Source: Ipomoea triloba (lineage: Eukaryota > Streptophyta > Magnoliopsida > Solanales > Convolvulaceae). Taken from it: a stretch of DNA of 64,000 nt. The notes under the pieces are model-generated. The model had not been told where the DNA came from. It made no database searches and worked only from the letters and a program-made list of their open reading frames with translations. The stretch's first letter is position 1, and every line of letters starts with the position of its first letter. The stretch lies in assembly GCF_003576645.1 (NCBI RefSeq), contig NC_044917.1:23773201-23837200 (forward strand). The letters run 5' to 3'. Shown in pieces: positions 1 to 11,137 of this stretch. Position numbers and translations under genes: made by a program.

Positions 1-257
1 TTCAAACGGCCTAGTCAAACTCAATTAAATATTTCACCATCTTGGACTGAAGAATCTAAATCCAATTACTCTTTTTTTTTTTTAATCCAATTACTCTTAA
101 TTAAGTAATTAAACTAATTAAATATTTATTGGGCCATTTAATAAATCCAATTAAATAAATATTAGTCTAATTAGCTCAATTAAAGTAATCAATTATATAT
201 CCATCGAGGCCTAATAACACACAAATCAGCCCACTTAAAATTTCAATGCTTACATAG
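1..257. other. AT-rich intergenic sequence
   Basis: Rich in short TTAATTAA-like strings. I see no coding frame or recognisable element before the duplicated segment that begins near 258. Confidence 0.6.
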
Positions 258-528
258 AAGCGAGTTTTAAATGCAACTTTTCAACTATTAAAAAAGTGTC
301 AGGGAAGGGTGGACGTAGTTGCAGAGTGTCCTCTATGTGACAGGGAAGATGAGACTGTGATTATATGGTACATTTTGTACGCCAGAAATGACTTGATCTG
401 GAATAACAAGCATTTCTTAATTTGCAGATGAGATCCTAAGGCTCACACATAGTTGGCTAGCAGCATGGCAGGCTTCTTTGGCAGTAATTGAGTTCTCTAC
501 TACGTAATGGAAGTAATTGAGATTGATT

Positions 529-565
<37 letters not shown>

Positions 566-1190
566 AACAAGTGCCCTGCATAAGACTATTTCTTTCTTAT
601 TTACATGGTATCAATTTTTATATGTGATATGCACTGCACAAAAATTCATGTCTAATGTTAAAACACAATTTACATTTTTTTTAATAGGTTTAGATTACAA
701 AATAGTATTAAAAATATTTTTTTATATCAATGAAAAACAGGCAGAAAAAAAGGAGGGAAAATCCATTGATTATTAGGCAAATCATTTTTTCTTTCTTAGT
801 TAGTTATTCATTACAGTATGATATATGTGGCCTGGCAAGATTTAAAAAATGTGTTAAATTAACCAAAAGTAAATAAATTGCTAACAATTTAACCAATCGA
901 ATGAAATTAATTAACATATAATAGGTTTATAAAGTATTAGATTTTTTAAAAAAAATGATATGACAAAATTGATTAGACAGCAAAAATAAATGAATTAACC
1001 AGTATTGTATGAGACCATCAGTGATATGTGTAATGGCCTAATGGGTTTTAAACATTATGTATAACTCGTTTAATACAAGAAAAATGAACAAGAATCAAGT
1101 ACACATCCTGCATTAACTATTGTTGCCATGATTGATGACTATTTCATGAATTAGTGTGTTTTATTTAGGTGAACAAAAAAATGTTGCCAT
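258..1190 (+). repeat. Duplicated segment, copy A
   Basis: This stretch aligns in direct orientation with 32338-33430 over most of its length. Shared landmarks are the string around 258-299, the TTCTTTCTTATTTACATGGT block near 590, the AAAACAGGCAGAAAAAA block near 734 and the TAACTCGTTTAA block near 1062. Copy A carries a LINE fragment (300-565) that copy B lacks. Copy B carries a MITE and other extra sequence that copy A lacks. It is non-coding and may be a dispersed repeat or a true segmental duplication. Confidence 0.75.
300..565 (+). mobile_element. 5'-truncated LINE fragment with (AAAT)n tail
   Basis: One frame from about 311 encodes CPLCDREDETV followed by ARNDLIWNNK. These resemble the zinc-binding region at the end of plant LINE reverse transcriptases and the linker just after it, with the part between deleted. 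The piece ends in an (AAAT)n tract at about 529-565. The related segment at 32338-32400 runs straight across the site without it, which supports insertion. Flanking AAGTG strings could be a short target duplication. It is far too short to be active. Confidence 0.7.
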
Positions 1191-1544
1191 AATATTCAGT
1201 AATTATTGTTATATGCTTACCAATGTCAAATTCTACAATAGTATACAATATAGTAATCCTTTATCCCATTTTGTAAATCATTTTTACGTCAAGCCAACTC
1301 TTTTTTCATCGCTCATTTTCTTTAGTAATTTTTAATTATTTTTAAATTTAGTTTTTTTGTGTTTAATATTGCTTTTATGTAATTTCTAAGTATATATAAA
1401 TTTTATATACTAATACTAAAATTAATATTATGAAAAATTAAATTAAAAATAATTTCAGTCAAGCCTCATTAACTTAACAAGATAAATAAAATGGGACGGA
1501 GGGAGTATTTCTTTATACATTAAATTTTTAACTTAAGCAAGACT
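1191..1544. other. AT-rich spacer
   Basis: No gene or element recognised between the duplicated segment and the MULE that starts at 1555. Confidence 0.5.
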
Positions 1545-1554
1545 AATCTTAAAC

Positions 1555-1887
1555 GAGTTAATACCCAATATAGTCTTCGACTATAGTGGTTTTACTCAAT
1601 TTAGTCTTAAGTGACTTTTTGTACTTTATTTAGTCCTCGACTTTAATGGTTTTACCCACTTTAGTCCTCTATTAAGAATTATGTTTGTTGTGCGTTAATA
1701 ACAAGGCTAACATGGTAATTTCATTTATATTTTATTTTTTATCAAATTTATTATTAATTATATGTCATAATTTCTCTCCCTCTTCTGCATAGTTGATACA
1801 GTTCCACATTCCCTTCCTCAAGTCGTAAAAACATACTGTAGACACATTGACATATAGTTAATTTCTAAACAAACAATACACTTCCTT

Positions 1888-1946
<59 letters not shown>

Positions 1947-2564
1947 CCATCCAATGCACAAACACCTTCATAATTTAAACAGATTTGAATCCCCCATGAG
2001 TTAAATCCACATTAAAAAAAATAACTACTAACAATATTTTTTTTCTGTGGGTACCGTATTTTGGCGTGCATTTGTATCCAATTCTTCATCTTGAATCCCC
2101 TCATGGTGTGTTGCTTCCAGTTCGGCATTTGCTCCCAGCGCCAACAATGGGTAACAGGTTCAACAATTGTTGGAGTGCTTTGCCGTGTGTTTGCTTCTGG
2201 TGGCCGAGTTTGCTTTGTATTCGCTTCCGGTGAGTTTGCTGTGTGTTTATTGGGCTTGAGGAAGGGAGGGAGAATTGTATGGGCAGAAGACTGAGAAGAG
2301 TGAGGGGGAGGAGGGAATTGTATCGGCGACAGAAGAAGACGGAGAAGAGGGAGAGAAATTAGGATATATAATTAATAATTAATTTTATAAAAAAAATAAA
2401 ATAGAAATGAAATTAACATGTTAACCTTGTTATTAACCCCCAACAAACAGAATTCTTAAAAAAAGGACTAAAGTGGGTAAAACCATTAAAGTCGATGACT
2501 AAATAGAGTACAACAAATCACTTAGGATTAAATTGAGTAAAATCACTATAGTGGGTATTAACTC
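1555..2564. mobile_element. Non-autonomous Mutator-like element, 10-bp TSD
   Basis: The 1010-bp element starts GAGTTAATACCC and ends with the inverted form GGGTATTAACTC. Imperfect inverted repeats extend about 150-200 bp inward (for example AATGGTTTTACCCACTTTAGT and its complement). It is bounded on both sides by AATCTTAAAC (1545-1554 and 2565-2574), a 10-bp target duplication in the range typical of Mutator superfamily elements. The interior holds a (TA)n tract and a GC-richer 2060-2340 region with no recognisable protein. No transposase is visible, so it must depend on one elsewhere. Confidence 0.85.
1891..1944. repeat. (AT)n microsatellite
   Basis: About 27 uninterrupted AT dinucleotides lying inside the MULE at 1555-2564. 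Confidence 0.95.
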
Positions 2565-2574
2565 AATCTTAAAC

Positions 2575-3239
2575 TATCAAAACTTATTTTACGTTGATCG
2601 AATAATTGAACAATCTTTGTTATTTTTAAACATGACATAGTATGGCATGCACTTGATGAAAAAACAAGGCTACATAATCTTTAGGCGCCGAAAGTTTTTC
2701 TCCACCCCATTTTATTTCTTTTCTTCTCTTCTGGGATGGAAAGAACTACAGGCAGAAGCATTATCTTCTAGGAACCTCACATCTCTCATCTTTCTCTCTC
2801 TCCCTCTCCCATCCTCCCCAAAAAAAATTTCTTCTTTCTTTTCCCCACGCCCACGCCGCAGCCTCGCCGTCGTCCGGTAGCTCCTCCGTCATCGCAAAGC
2901 AGCCATGCGGTTCTATTTTCTGTTCTTAATTTGTGGGTATGGAGTTCTCTAATTGTTCCTACTTTTTAGATAATTGTAATAGTAATATAATAACCCTGGA
3001 TGATGATGCACTGATTGTTGTGGGTGTGATTTGTTAGTAGTAATAATAATAATTATATAATGAGGAGATGATGATTATGATGATGAAGAGATGATTAATG
3101 GAGAATGAAGCTGGCGAAATGATGGTAATGTTTGTAAGTTAATGAAGATGATGATCTTCTGCATAATGACTAAAATAACAACAACAACAACATCTAATAA
3201 CAACAACAACAACAACAATAATAATAACAATAATAGTAT
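2575..3239. other. Non-coding region with CT-rich and AAC/AAT tracts
   Basis: A pyrimidine-rich stretch at about 2760-2860 looks like a plant 5' UTR or leader. A trinucleotide tract of AAC and AAT repeats lies at 3176-3235. No protein is recognised. It may contain a distal untranslated exon of the channel gene downstream, but nothing in the sequence proves that. Confidence 0.4.
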
Positions 3240-4960
3240 TGTGATTATTATTTTGGTTCAGAGGTTCGGGTTCCTATCAAATTGATTTAGATTCTATAAG
3301 GTGTTGACCGAAACCTTGACTTCAAGGGTAAGTGTCTATGTTCACCAAAATTTTACCCCAAAAAATATTTATTATATTTACTTACAAACTTATGAGCATT
3401 TTTATACAACTTATATGTGTTTGAAATAAATATTTGGAAATTCTATTGTGTTGAAAGTGATACAGATTTTGATATGTGAAAATATTTATGTTCGCTAAAT
3501 TTATTTAGACAAAATATTTAATGTCATGGAAATTATGAATAAAATTATTTATATGCTTTATAATTTTATATATGTTTTATATGGTTTTTGGAATGATAAG
3601 TTGAATTATACTGTGATTTGGATTTATAAGGGTGTGAATATTTGATTTATGGTATATGAATTAGTATGATTAGTATAAAATTATAAATTTTGTATACCCT
3701 TGGATAAGGGTAAAAGCCTGAGATTTTGGAATAAATCTATGGAAATCTCTCTCTATGTGTGTAAGAGAGATGGAGTTGAAAGTTTTGAAAATTACATTTT
3801 AATAGCCTACTGGCAATGGTATTATTTTGTGAAATTTGGTTATTGGGTTAAACCCAAATTATTTTGAGAAGTCAAATTATTTTGAAGGGTGAGCAGTGAC
3901 ATAAAAGTTGTCCCACTAAGACTACATGTCCTGTTACTTTGAGGAGGGAGCAATAGAAACATATCATGCGTGTCTCACGAGGACTGCATATACTGTTATT
4001 TTGAGGGGTGAGCAGTGACGTAAAAGCATATTCACTAGGGTATTTACCCTATTGTGTAGTAGTCGGTAGAAACATATCATAGCTACTTGGATTAGTTACT
4101 ATTCATTGGGTTTGGAAACACTTTGGTATTAGTTCTATTCCACTTGAATGGAATTTTTGAGGAGTGAGTAGTGACGTAAAAACTGATTCACTGGGACAAA
4201 GTTCATGCCCATTATTTGATTGGTAAATCCTTCATATCTATATATATATATATATATATTTGTATGTATGTATGAGAATGACTTTTGAGAATGCCTATAC
4301 TATGTTTTGAAAATGCTTATGAGAAAAGGTAATCTTTGTGTTTCTCCATACTTGAGTTATATCTACATATATTTTGGAAATGACTATTGGAAGAGATTAT
4401 GTTTGGAAATGATTATTGGATAAGAAGTATTATGTTGAAAAATGTTATTTTGAAAATCTACACACTTATGCATATGTTGGAAATATTAAATGGTCCAATA
4501 ATGTTATCTTTGACTTGAATAAAATACTATTTTGGTGTGAGTAAGTTTATTAAGATGATTATACTCTTATACTGATTATAAATTTTTAATGTGAAAAGCA
4601 AAGAAATTTTACACTCCGTATCTATATTGAATATCAAAGGTTTTCAAAATAATATATTCTATAAGTATTTTATGGGGAGAAGTAAACCTTACTTAGCTAT
4701 ATGCTAATTTTGGGTATATGTTGTTTTCCCCAAAAATGATTTTTAGGTGAACATAAATAGAAATTCAAGTCTAAGAGCGATTGAAGTCTTCCTAGATTGA
4801 CTACTTTGAAAGATTGTTATCCGAAGAATTTATTGTTGTATAATTATTTCCCTTCTTGTATTAAGTTGGATTTGGATTATTTATTAGTAGTTGTAAGTTA
4901 GCCTTAGTGTTTGAATATAGGTAAATATTTAAACATGGCAGTAACATCATGTTTTCCTAT
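3240..4960 (+). repeat. LTR-like non-coding repeat (possible solo LTR)
   Basis: The stretch has no coding frame. A motif close to GGGTGAGCAGTGACGTAAAA recurs near 3885, 4005 and 4162, and TAGAAACATATCAT recurs near 3954 and 4066. The end near 4780-4910 resembles the R/U5 part of plant LTRs. I find no matching partner LTR, PBS or target duplication in the window, so element type and borders are uncertain. It lies in the presumed promoter or untranslated region of the channel gene. Confidence 0.35.
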
Positions 4961-5009
4961 TTGGTAGAAGTTATGCTTTTGCAAATGTTTAAGTCTGAAA
5001 AAAATTTAT

Positions 5010-5115
5010 CCTTTTTAAGATGCAACCAAGCTGCGTCGCTCCTACAGGAGTCGAACTTATAACTTTGTGGTTACCAAGTTAAAAGTCAGACCAACTTGAC
5101 TGGGTAATCCCATCC
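5010..5115 (-). mobile_element. SINE-like, tRNA-derived fragment
   Basis: Read on the minus strand, an AGTTCGACTCC string fits an RNA polymerase III B box. An upstream CAAGTTGGTCTGAC string is a plausible A box at about the right distance. It cannot be folded into a full tRNA with a proper acceptor stem, so a SINE or tRNA relic is more likely. No clear poly-A tail or target duplication was seen. Confidence 0.35.
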
Positions 5116-5740
5116 TAATGCTTCTTTAATGAATAGAACTGTATTTTGAGATTGTGATGAAGGTTTTCAAAATGGTGATCCTATCAACTAAGAATGTATT
5201 GATGGCATTTTGAATTGAAGTGGGGTTTTGGAGCTTTAGTCTCTCCCCTATTATGGGATGTGTTCAGAATAAAGACTATTTTAGATGATTGCATTCTTTG
5301 GGATTTCTATGCATCTTAATAAATTTGTTTAATTTTTTTCTTCATCCATAATTAAGAAATCTATTTGCCATTTAGAAGAATCAACTAATATTGTACAATA
5401 CATGTTTCCGAAATTTACAGAACTGGAGTTTGATCCATGCATGCATGTGATCTTTGATGTGCCCATATGTCGATTAAAGGGAATCGGATTTGTTATCCAA
5501 TATGGGCTAATTCTGTAATTGGGTTTCAAGACACAATACATTGGAGGGCATAAGGAGAAATTTGTAAGGTGTGCAATGCGGCACTTGTTAATTGGTAAGA
5601 TTTTGATCTGTAAGAAGAAATGGAACTATCAAAGCACTTCTGTGGAATAATATAATACATGTAGTTCATCATCATTTAGTGATTTTTAAAATTTTTTCTA
5701 TAATGCAGGTTAGAGTGTAGGTCATCATTCACATTTAGAT
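5116..5740 (+). other. Leader region upstream of the channel gene
   Basis: No coding exon is recognised. A good 3' splice site (AATGCAG/GTT, AG at 5707-5708) lies 32 bases before the channel ATG, so the gene probably has an intron in its 5' untranslated region and the first exon lies further upstream. The donor cannot be placed from sequence alone. Confidence 0.45.
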
Positions 5741-8700
5741 ATGGCTGGAAAGGCGAATTGTGGCTTTAATATAGACGGAATGGCTTCTGCTATACCACCT
5801 ACCAATCCATCATCAATGTCAATAAAACTGGGAGTGATAAGAGGATCTGAAGGGCTAATGACATTCGGTCGATCACTGAAGTGTGGAGTTACCAGAGTTG
5901 TGTTCCCAGAAGATCTCAAGGTCTCTGAGAAAATGATATTTGATCCTCAGGACAAGTCCCTCCTGTTTTGGAATAGGCTTTTGGTTATTTCATGTATCTT
6001 TTCAGTAGCAGTTGATCCTCTATTTCTTTACCTTCCGGTTTTCAAGAGTGATGAAGACCACTGTCTTCACATAGATTCAAGTTTAGCATACACAACAACC
6101 ACCTTGAGGACAATAATCGATTCGTTTTACCTCATCCGAATAATTCTCCAGTTTCGCACAGCTTACATTGCTCCCTCATCTCGGGTTTTGGGACGAGGTG
6201 AACTCGTGATAGATCCCAAAGAAATTGCATCCAGATACATACATCGTTATTTTATAGTCGATCTTCTTTCTATTCTCCCTCTGCCTCAGGTTTGTTTCTT
6301 TCATTTCTAGATCAAATTGGTTCTCTCATGCATATTTAATTTGTTAGGTAGAATTGTGATAAACTTCTTTTCCATTTACAAGCATCTATCTGTTAATTAA
6401 TCTGTCTGTATTGATGCTTTAAGTACGAGGAAATGTGATATGCAGATTGTGGTCTTGAGATTCCTTAATGGATCCCGAGGCTCGGATGTAGTAGGTACAA
6501 AGAGAGCTCTAGTTCTCCTTGTTATTCTTCAAAGCATTCCTAGATTTTTCCGGTTTTTACCTCTAACTTCGGACTTGAAAAAGACTTCTGGAGTGTTTGC
6601 TGAAACCGCGTGGCTTGGCGCTGCATATTACATGTTGTGGTTCATGCTGGCAAGTCATGTGAGTATATCTATATTAGCTAGTATCTATCTATAAGAATTG
6701 AACTTCATTGCATATATAAAATTAAATTTGCAGATATTTGGAGCCTACTGGTACCTATTAGCTGTGGAACGTAAAAATTTCTGCTGGCAAAAAGCGTGTT
6801 TAGATAGTGCAGATTGCAGTCCAAGTTATTCTTTACTGTTTTGTTCACTTGATAGAGATAAAACTGCAAATTTAACTGATTGGAGGCAGATAACTGAAGA
6901 TGTTCTCCACAAAAACTGTGTTGCTGATGACGATTCTCCGTTTAACTATGGCATATATGCGCAAGCTGTGTCATCTGGTATTCTTGACTCTGAAAAATTC
7001 ATCCCCAAATATTGTTATTGCTTGTGGTGGGGCTTGCAGAATTTGAGGTAAAATATCATTGAAGAGGAAACACAGAAGAAGTAGAATATGAGACTATAAA
7101 AAATCTATCTTTGGTTTTTGCAGCACACTTGGGCAGGGTCTTGAAACAAGTACATATCCTTTGGAAGTTCTGTTTTCAATAGCATTGGCCATTATTGGGC
7201 TCCTGTTGGTTTCTATTCTCATTGGAAACATGCAGGTATATCTGCTGAAACTCATTTGTTAGATAGAAGACAAGGCATGGATGATTTGAGCTCATGAAAT
7301 GTAGCGAAATGTGTACGTGTGCTAGACGTATCTTCAATCTATAACGGTTAGGCTGGAGGAGATGAGGATAAAAAGGCGCGACTCGGAGCAATGGATGCAT
7401 CACAGGGTGTTGCCACCGGAGCTAAGGGAAAGAGTGAGGCGCTATGATCAATACAAATGGTTGGAAACAAGAGGTGTAGATGAAGAGAGTCTGGTGCAGA
7501 ATCTGCCTGTAGATCTCAGAAGAGATATTAAGCGCCATCTTTGTCTGAATTTGGTTAGAAGGGTAAGTAAAGCATTTCTTGCACTCACTTCTTGCTAGAT
7601 AGTTAATGTCATATGCATGCCTATAACTCTATAAGGATGACCGAGCTCAATACACATTCTTGCCAACACTTTCTCGATCGAATGCATATGCACTTACGAG
7701 TATAGTCTCAAGCAGTGGTTGTAGGTTTTCTCATCACCCAACACATTCTTGCCAATACTCTCATGGTTGAGCGCAATTGCCCTTACTAGCACAAGCAACC
7801 ACAAGTTGTGGTTGTAGGTTTTCTGGCCACACAACATATTTGCCAACACTCCCTTGATTGAGCCAATTACACTTTCTGCAAGGCAACCTCGAGTAGTGGT
7901 TGGTTTCCTTGTCACCCAACGCATTATTGCCAATACTCTCTTGGTTGAGCCCAATTGCACTTACCAACACAACCTCAAGTAGTGGTTGTAGGTTTTCTAG
8001 TCACCAAACACATTCTTGCGAACACTCCCTTGATCAAGCTCAGTTGCACTTACCGCGGGGCAACCTCGAGTAGTGGTTGTTGGTTTCCTCATCACCCATA
8101 CATTCTTGCCAATACTCTCTTGGTTGAGCCCAATTGCGGGTACTTACCAATACAACCTCAAGCAGTGGTTGTAGGTTTTCTGGTCACCCAACACATTCTT
8201 GCCAACATTCCCTTGATCAAGCCCAATTGCACTTACCTTAGGGCAGCCATGAGTAGTGGTTGTAAGTTTTCAGGTCTCCCAACATATTCTTGTCAGGCCA
8301 ACACAATTTTAGTCAAGCCCAGTTGCACTTACTAGGGTAACCTCAAGTAATTTTTGTAGGTTTTCTTTTCACCCAATACATTCTTGCCAACCCTCACCCA
8401 GTTGAGCCCAATCGCACTTACCAGCATAGTGTCAAGTAGTGGTTGTAGGTTTCTTCATAACTCAACACATTCTTGCCGGCCTTTTCTTGATTGAGCCTAC
8501 TTACACTAGCCAACACAATGCAACATGAAGTAGTACGTGATTTTAGGTTTCCTCATCATCCAGAAACTAAAACCATGCATATCCATGAAGTTATAGTGAG
8601 AACTGAAGCTACTATTCCGATCGGATCCATTGTTTGCAGGTGCCTCTATTCGCAAACATGGATGAGAGGCTGCTGGACGCCATATGTGAGCGACTGAAGC

Positions 8701-9380
8701 CAAGCTTGTTCACAGAAAACACGTACATCGTCCGAGAGGGCGATCCAGTGGACGAGATGCTCTTCGTCATCCGCGGCCGCATGGAGAGCGTGACAACAGA
8801 CGGTGGTAGAAGCGGCTTCTTCAACCGTGGCATTCTAAAGGATAGCGATTTCTGCGGGGAGGAGCTTCTCACATGGGCGCTAGACCCAAAAGCGGGGGCG
8901 AACTTGCCGCCATCAACCCGCACGGTGAAGGCCTTGACGGAAGTAGAAGCCTTTGCACTGATAGCCGATGAGTTGAAGTTCATCACCACCCAATTCCGGC
9001 GCATCCACAGTCGGCAAGTGCAGCACACTTTCCGGTTTTACTCGCAGCAGTGGAGGACGTGGGCTTCCATGTACATCCAGGTTGCGTGGCGGCGCTACAC
9101 CCGCCGAAAAAATGTAGAGCTCCGCCACAGCGAGGCCGGCTACGACGACGAGGACGACGATAATGATGAAACCACGTTGAACCCTGGGATTTCGTCATCG
9201 TCCTCCTCCTCCTTTAGCAACAGAAGCATCGTCGCCACCATGTATGCTTCTCGGTTCGCTGCAAACGCACTGTCGAAGGTGCGCAAATTTAGATCTTCTA
9301 GCCTCATCATGAAACCTCCTAAGCCTCCTGAGCCCGACTTTGATAAAGAGGATCTCACTAATGATCAACGCTTCATTTGA
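5741..9380 (+). CDS. Cyclic nucleotide-gated ion channel, group II (CNGC5-9-like)
   Basis: The exons are 5741-6289, 6446-6658, 6734-7047, 7124-7235, 7326-7562 and 8640-9380. All introns are GT-AG, all phases close, and the product is 721 residues, normal for the family. It should be a non-selective or calcium-permeable cation channel in a membrane, gated by cyclic nucleotides and calmodulin. Six membrane segments lie near residues 74-98, 119-137, 169-182, 204-222, 236-262 and 373-394. The pore helix CYCLWWGLQNLSTLGQGLE is at 347-365, with filter GQG at 362-364. The C-linker is at 397-475 and the cyclic nucleotide-binding domain at about 478-598, including the phosphate-binding cassette FCGEELLTW at 546-554. 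The calmodulin-binding IQ motif starts at I621 (IQVAWRRYTRRK). An acidic tract (643-652) and a serine run (660-666) follow the IQ motif. The start is the first ATG after a splice acceptor, and the MAGK beginning fits group II. Which of CNGC5-9 it matches best is not settled. Confidence 0.95.
7640..8520 (+). repeat. Intronic minisatellite, about 90-bp unit
   Basis: The last intron of the channel gene (7563-8639) is largely an imperfect tandem array. The core ACACATTCTTGCCAA recurs near 7650, 7741, 8010, 8188 and 8466 with diverged copies between. Each is followed by versions of GAGCCCAATTGCACTTACC and AGTAGTGGTTGTAGGTTTTC. There are roughly ten copies, 86-95 bp apart. Several units contain GGTTTTCT- or TTGTAGG-like strings that resemble splice signals, but the normal exon junctions are intact. 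Confidence 0.9.
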
Positions 9381-9779
9381 TCCAGCCAATAAGTCACTAC
9401 TGCATGCATGTACGCATACCTTAAATACACATATCATCCTCTTTTTAACTTTCCACACACCAGGGAGTTGTCCATATGCCGGGATCATTCTTACAAGTCC
9501 GTTCTTAACTTAGGAAGGATAATGCAACACTACTAATTTTGTCCTAATACGTATTTCAATGCTTGTTGAGTTAATTGAGCTTGAGTTTGTTGAGTTAATT
9601 GAGCCTGAGTTTTACTAGGTATATATCCCAATTCTACTCCCTCGATCGCTTTTAATTTACACATAATGTAACAAACAATGATAGGCTATTTTTGTCATGC
9701 GGGTCTCCAAAAATGTTCACATCAAGAATTTGAGAGTAAAAGTAGATAGAAGTTGGGAGTAGAAATATGATTACATATA
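9381..9779. other. Channel gene 3' flank
   Basis: Presumed 3' untranslated region and flank. It contains a short direct repeat TTGTTGAGTTAATTGAGC (near 9563 and 9588). No other feature is seen. Confidence 0.5.
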
Positions 9780-10068
9780 GGCCCTGTTTGGTAAATGGCT
9801 GTTGGCTGATTGTGTTGGCTGTTTGGGTTAGAAGGTATGATTTGTTGATAATATTAGCTGATTGTAGAAAGTTGTTTGATAAATTAGCTGTTAGCTGATA
9901 CCTGTTTGGTATAATTTTTTTTTCTCAAAAAGCTAATTGAAAAGGCTGCTTTGAGTAGCCTTTTGAATTTTAGCATTTTGGAGTTACAAAAAGCTTATTA
10001 ACCAAACAACTAATAGTGGTCAAATAAGCCAAAATTGGCTAATAGGCTGATTATTTACCAAATAGGGT
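9780..10068 (+). mobile_element. MITE, copy 1 of a shared family
   Basis: The ends are inverted repeats: CCCTGTTTGGTAAAT near 9782 and ATTTACCAAATAGGG at 10053-10067. The interior (GCTGTTGGCTGATTG, ACAAAAAGCTTATTA and others) matches the reverse complement of 32760-33043, so the two are copies of one family in opposite orientation. There is no coding capacity. The target duplication is not clear enough to assign a superfamily. Confidence 0.85.
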
Positions 10069-10129
10069 CATAGTATTTTTCATTAGCTTTGTATTAAAAG
10101 TATTTTATTATCAAATAAAGTTACCTTTA

Positions 10130-10265
10130 ACCAGCTTGGTTGGCGTGAGTGGCCGTGCACTCTTGTCCCTTAAGAGAGGTCGGGAGTACATTTCCCCTTA
10201 ATTGGGCCGGCCCGATGCGAATGGGATTAGTCTGAGTATGGTACGGGCATTACATTAAATACTAT
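10130..10265 (+). mobile_element. Possible SINE relic
   Basis: TGGCGTGAGTGG resembles a polymerase III A box and AGAGGTCGGGAGTAC a decayed B box about 35 bases later. Too diverged to be firm. Confidence 0.25.
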
Positions 10266-10514
10266 ATTAGTTTGCATAATCATACTAATCATTTACACTT
10301 TTATAAACTAGTAAATCACACTTGCGATGCATAGATAAAAAAAATCTTATTATAAATTTAAATAATAAAATTAAAGATAAAATTATAAAAAAATAACATT
10401 TTATTTTATTAAATAAAATGATACTACGAAATTAAAGTAGGGGTCATTATGAGTAGTTTTTTTTATTATTATATGGCTAAAAAAGTAAGAGATACAATGA
10501 AAGATGGAGAATTG

Positions 10515-10640
10515 GTAACCCAATGGGGTAACTCAAGTGGCAAGTGACATTTCTTTGTGGGAAAGAATTTCGGGAGAAATCAAAAACCCGAGTTCGATTT
10601 TCAAAAGTGATGATTCCCCCTGGGTCAGCTCCCGGCTGAC
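10515..10640 (+). mobile_element. SINE-like element
   Basis: GGTAACTCAAGTGGCAAG fits an A box and CCCGAGTTCGATTTTC fits a B box about 65 bases later. This is the arrangement of tRNA-derived plant SINEs that have an enlarged spacer. No poly-A tail or clear target duplication was found. Confidence 0.45.
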
Positions 10641-11137
10641 TTTTTATCAAACTCAACGCGTACCTTCATCATAGTGCTCACAAGCTCCATGCAATCTCGT
10701 AACACCCCTACATACAACATATATTCCGCACACTATGGTAATCCATAGACAACATTATGTGCATCCATTTCAAAAATCACGTTTGACAACCCCATAGCCT
10801 TGACCCACCTGAGAGCTTCTCGTAAGCTAAGAGCTTCCATTGTGGTTGGGTCTATCGAAGAATGCATCTTTCGATCCATGTGCCACAGCGTGGAACATCC
10901 CTTGCTAGTCTCGCGAATTTATGCAGTTAATTCCTTAATTCCTTAATAAGCATAATAATAAAAGGAGGAGAAACGTCCTAATAATTTTATAATACATTAT
11001 TCCCGATAATTATACGCAATATCTGTACAATTATTAGCTTAATTATCATAATAATTATTATAGTATTACTACTATCGGGAATTATACCTAATATCTATAT
11101 ACTGATATCTGTATCATTATTAGCTTAATTACTCTAA
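10641..11137. other. Intergenic region with short local duplication
   Basis: Nothing coding is recognised. An AT-rich string with ATTATTAGCTTAATT occurs near 11031 and again near 11117, indicating a local duplication just before the foldback element. Confidence 0.5.

Noticed and set aside
2061..2294. 77-codon frame inside the first MULE
   Set aside because: Cysteine- and phenylalanine-rich low-quality peptide with no recognisable domain, within a non-autonomous transposon.
2647..2880. 77-codon frame in the CT-rich region
   Set aside because: Composition follows the pyrimidine-rich DNA. No homology recognised; more like leader sequence.
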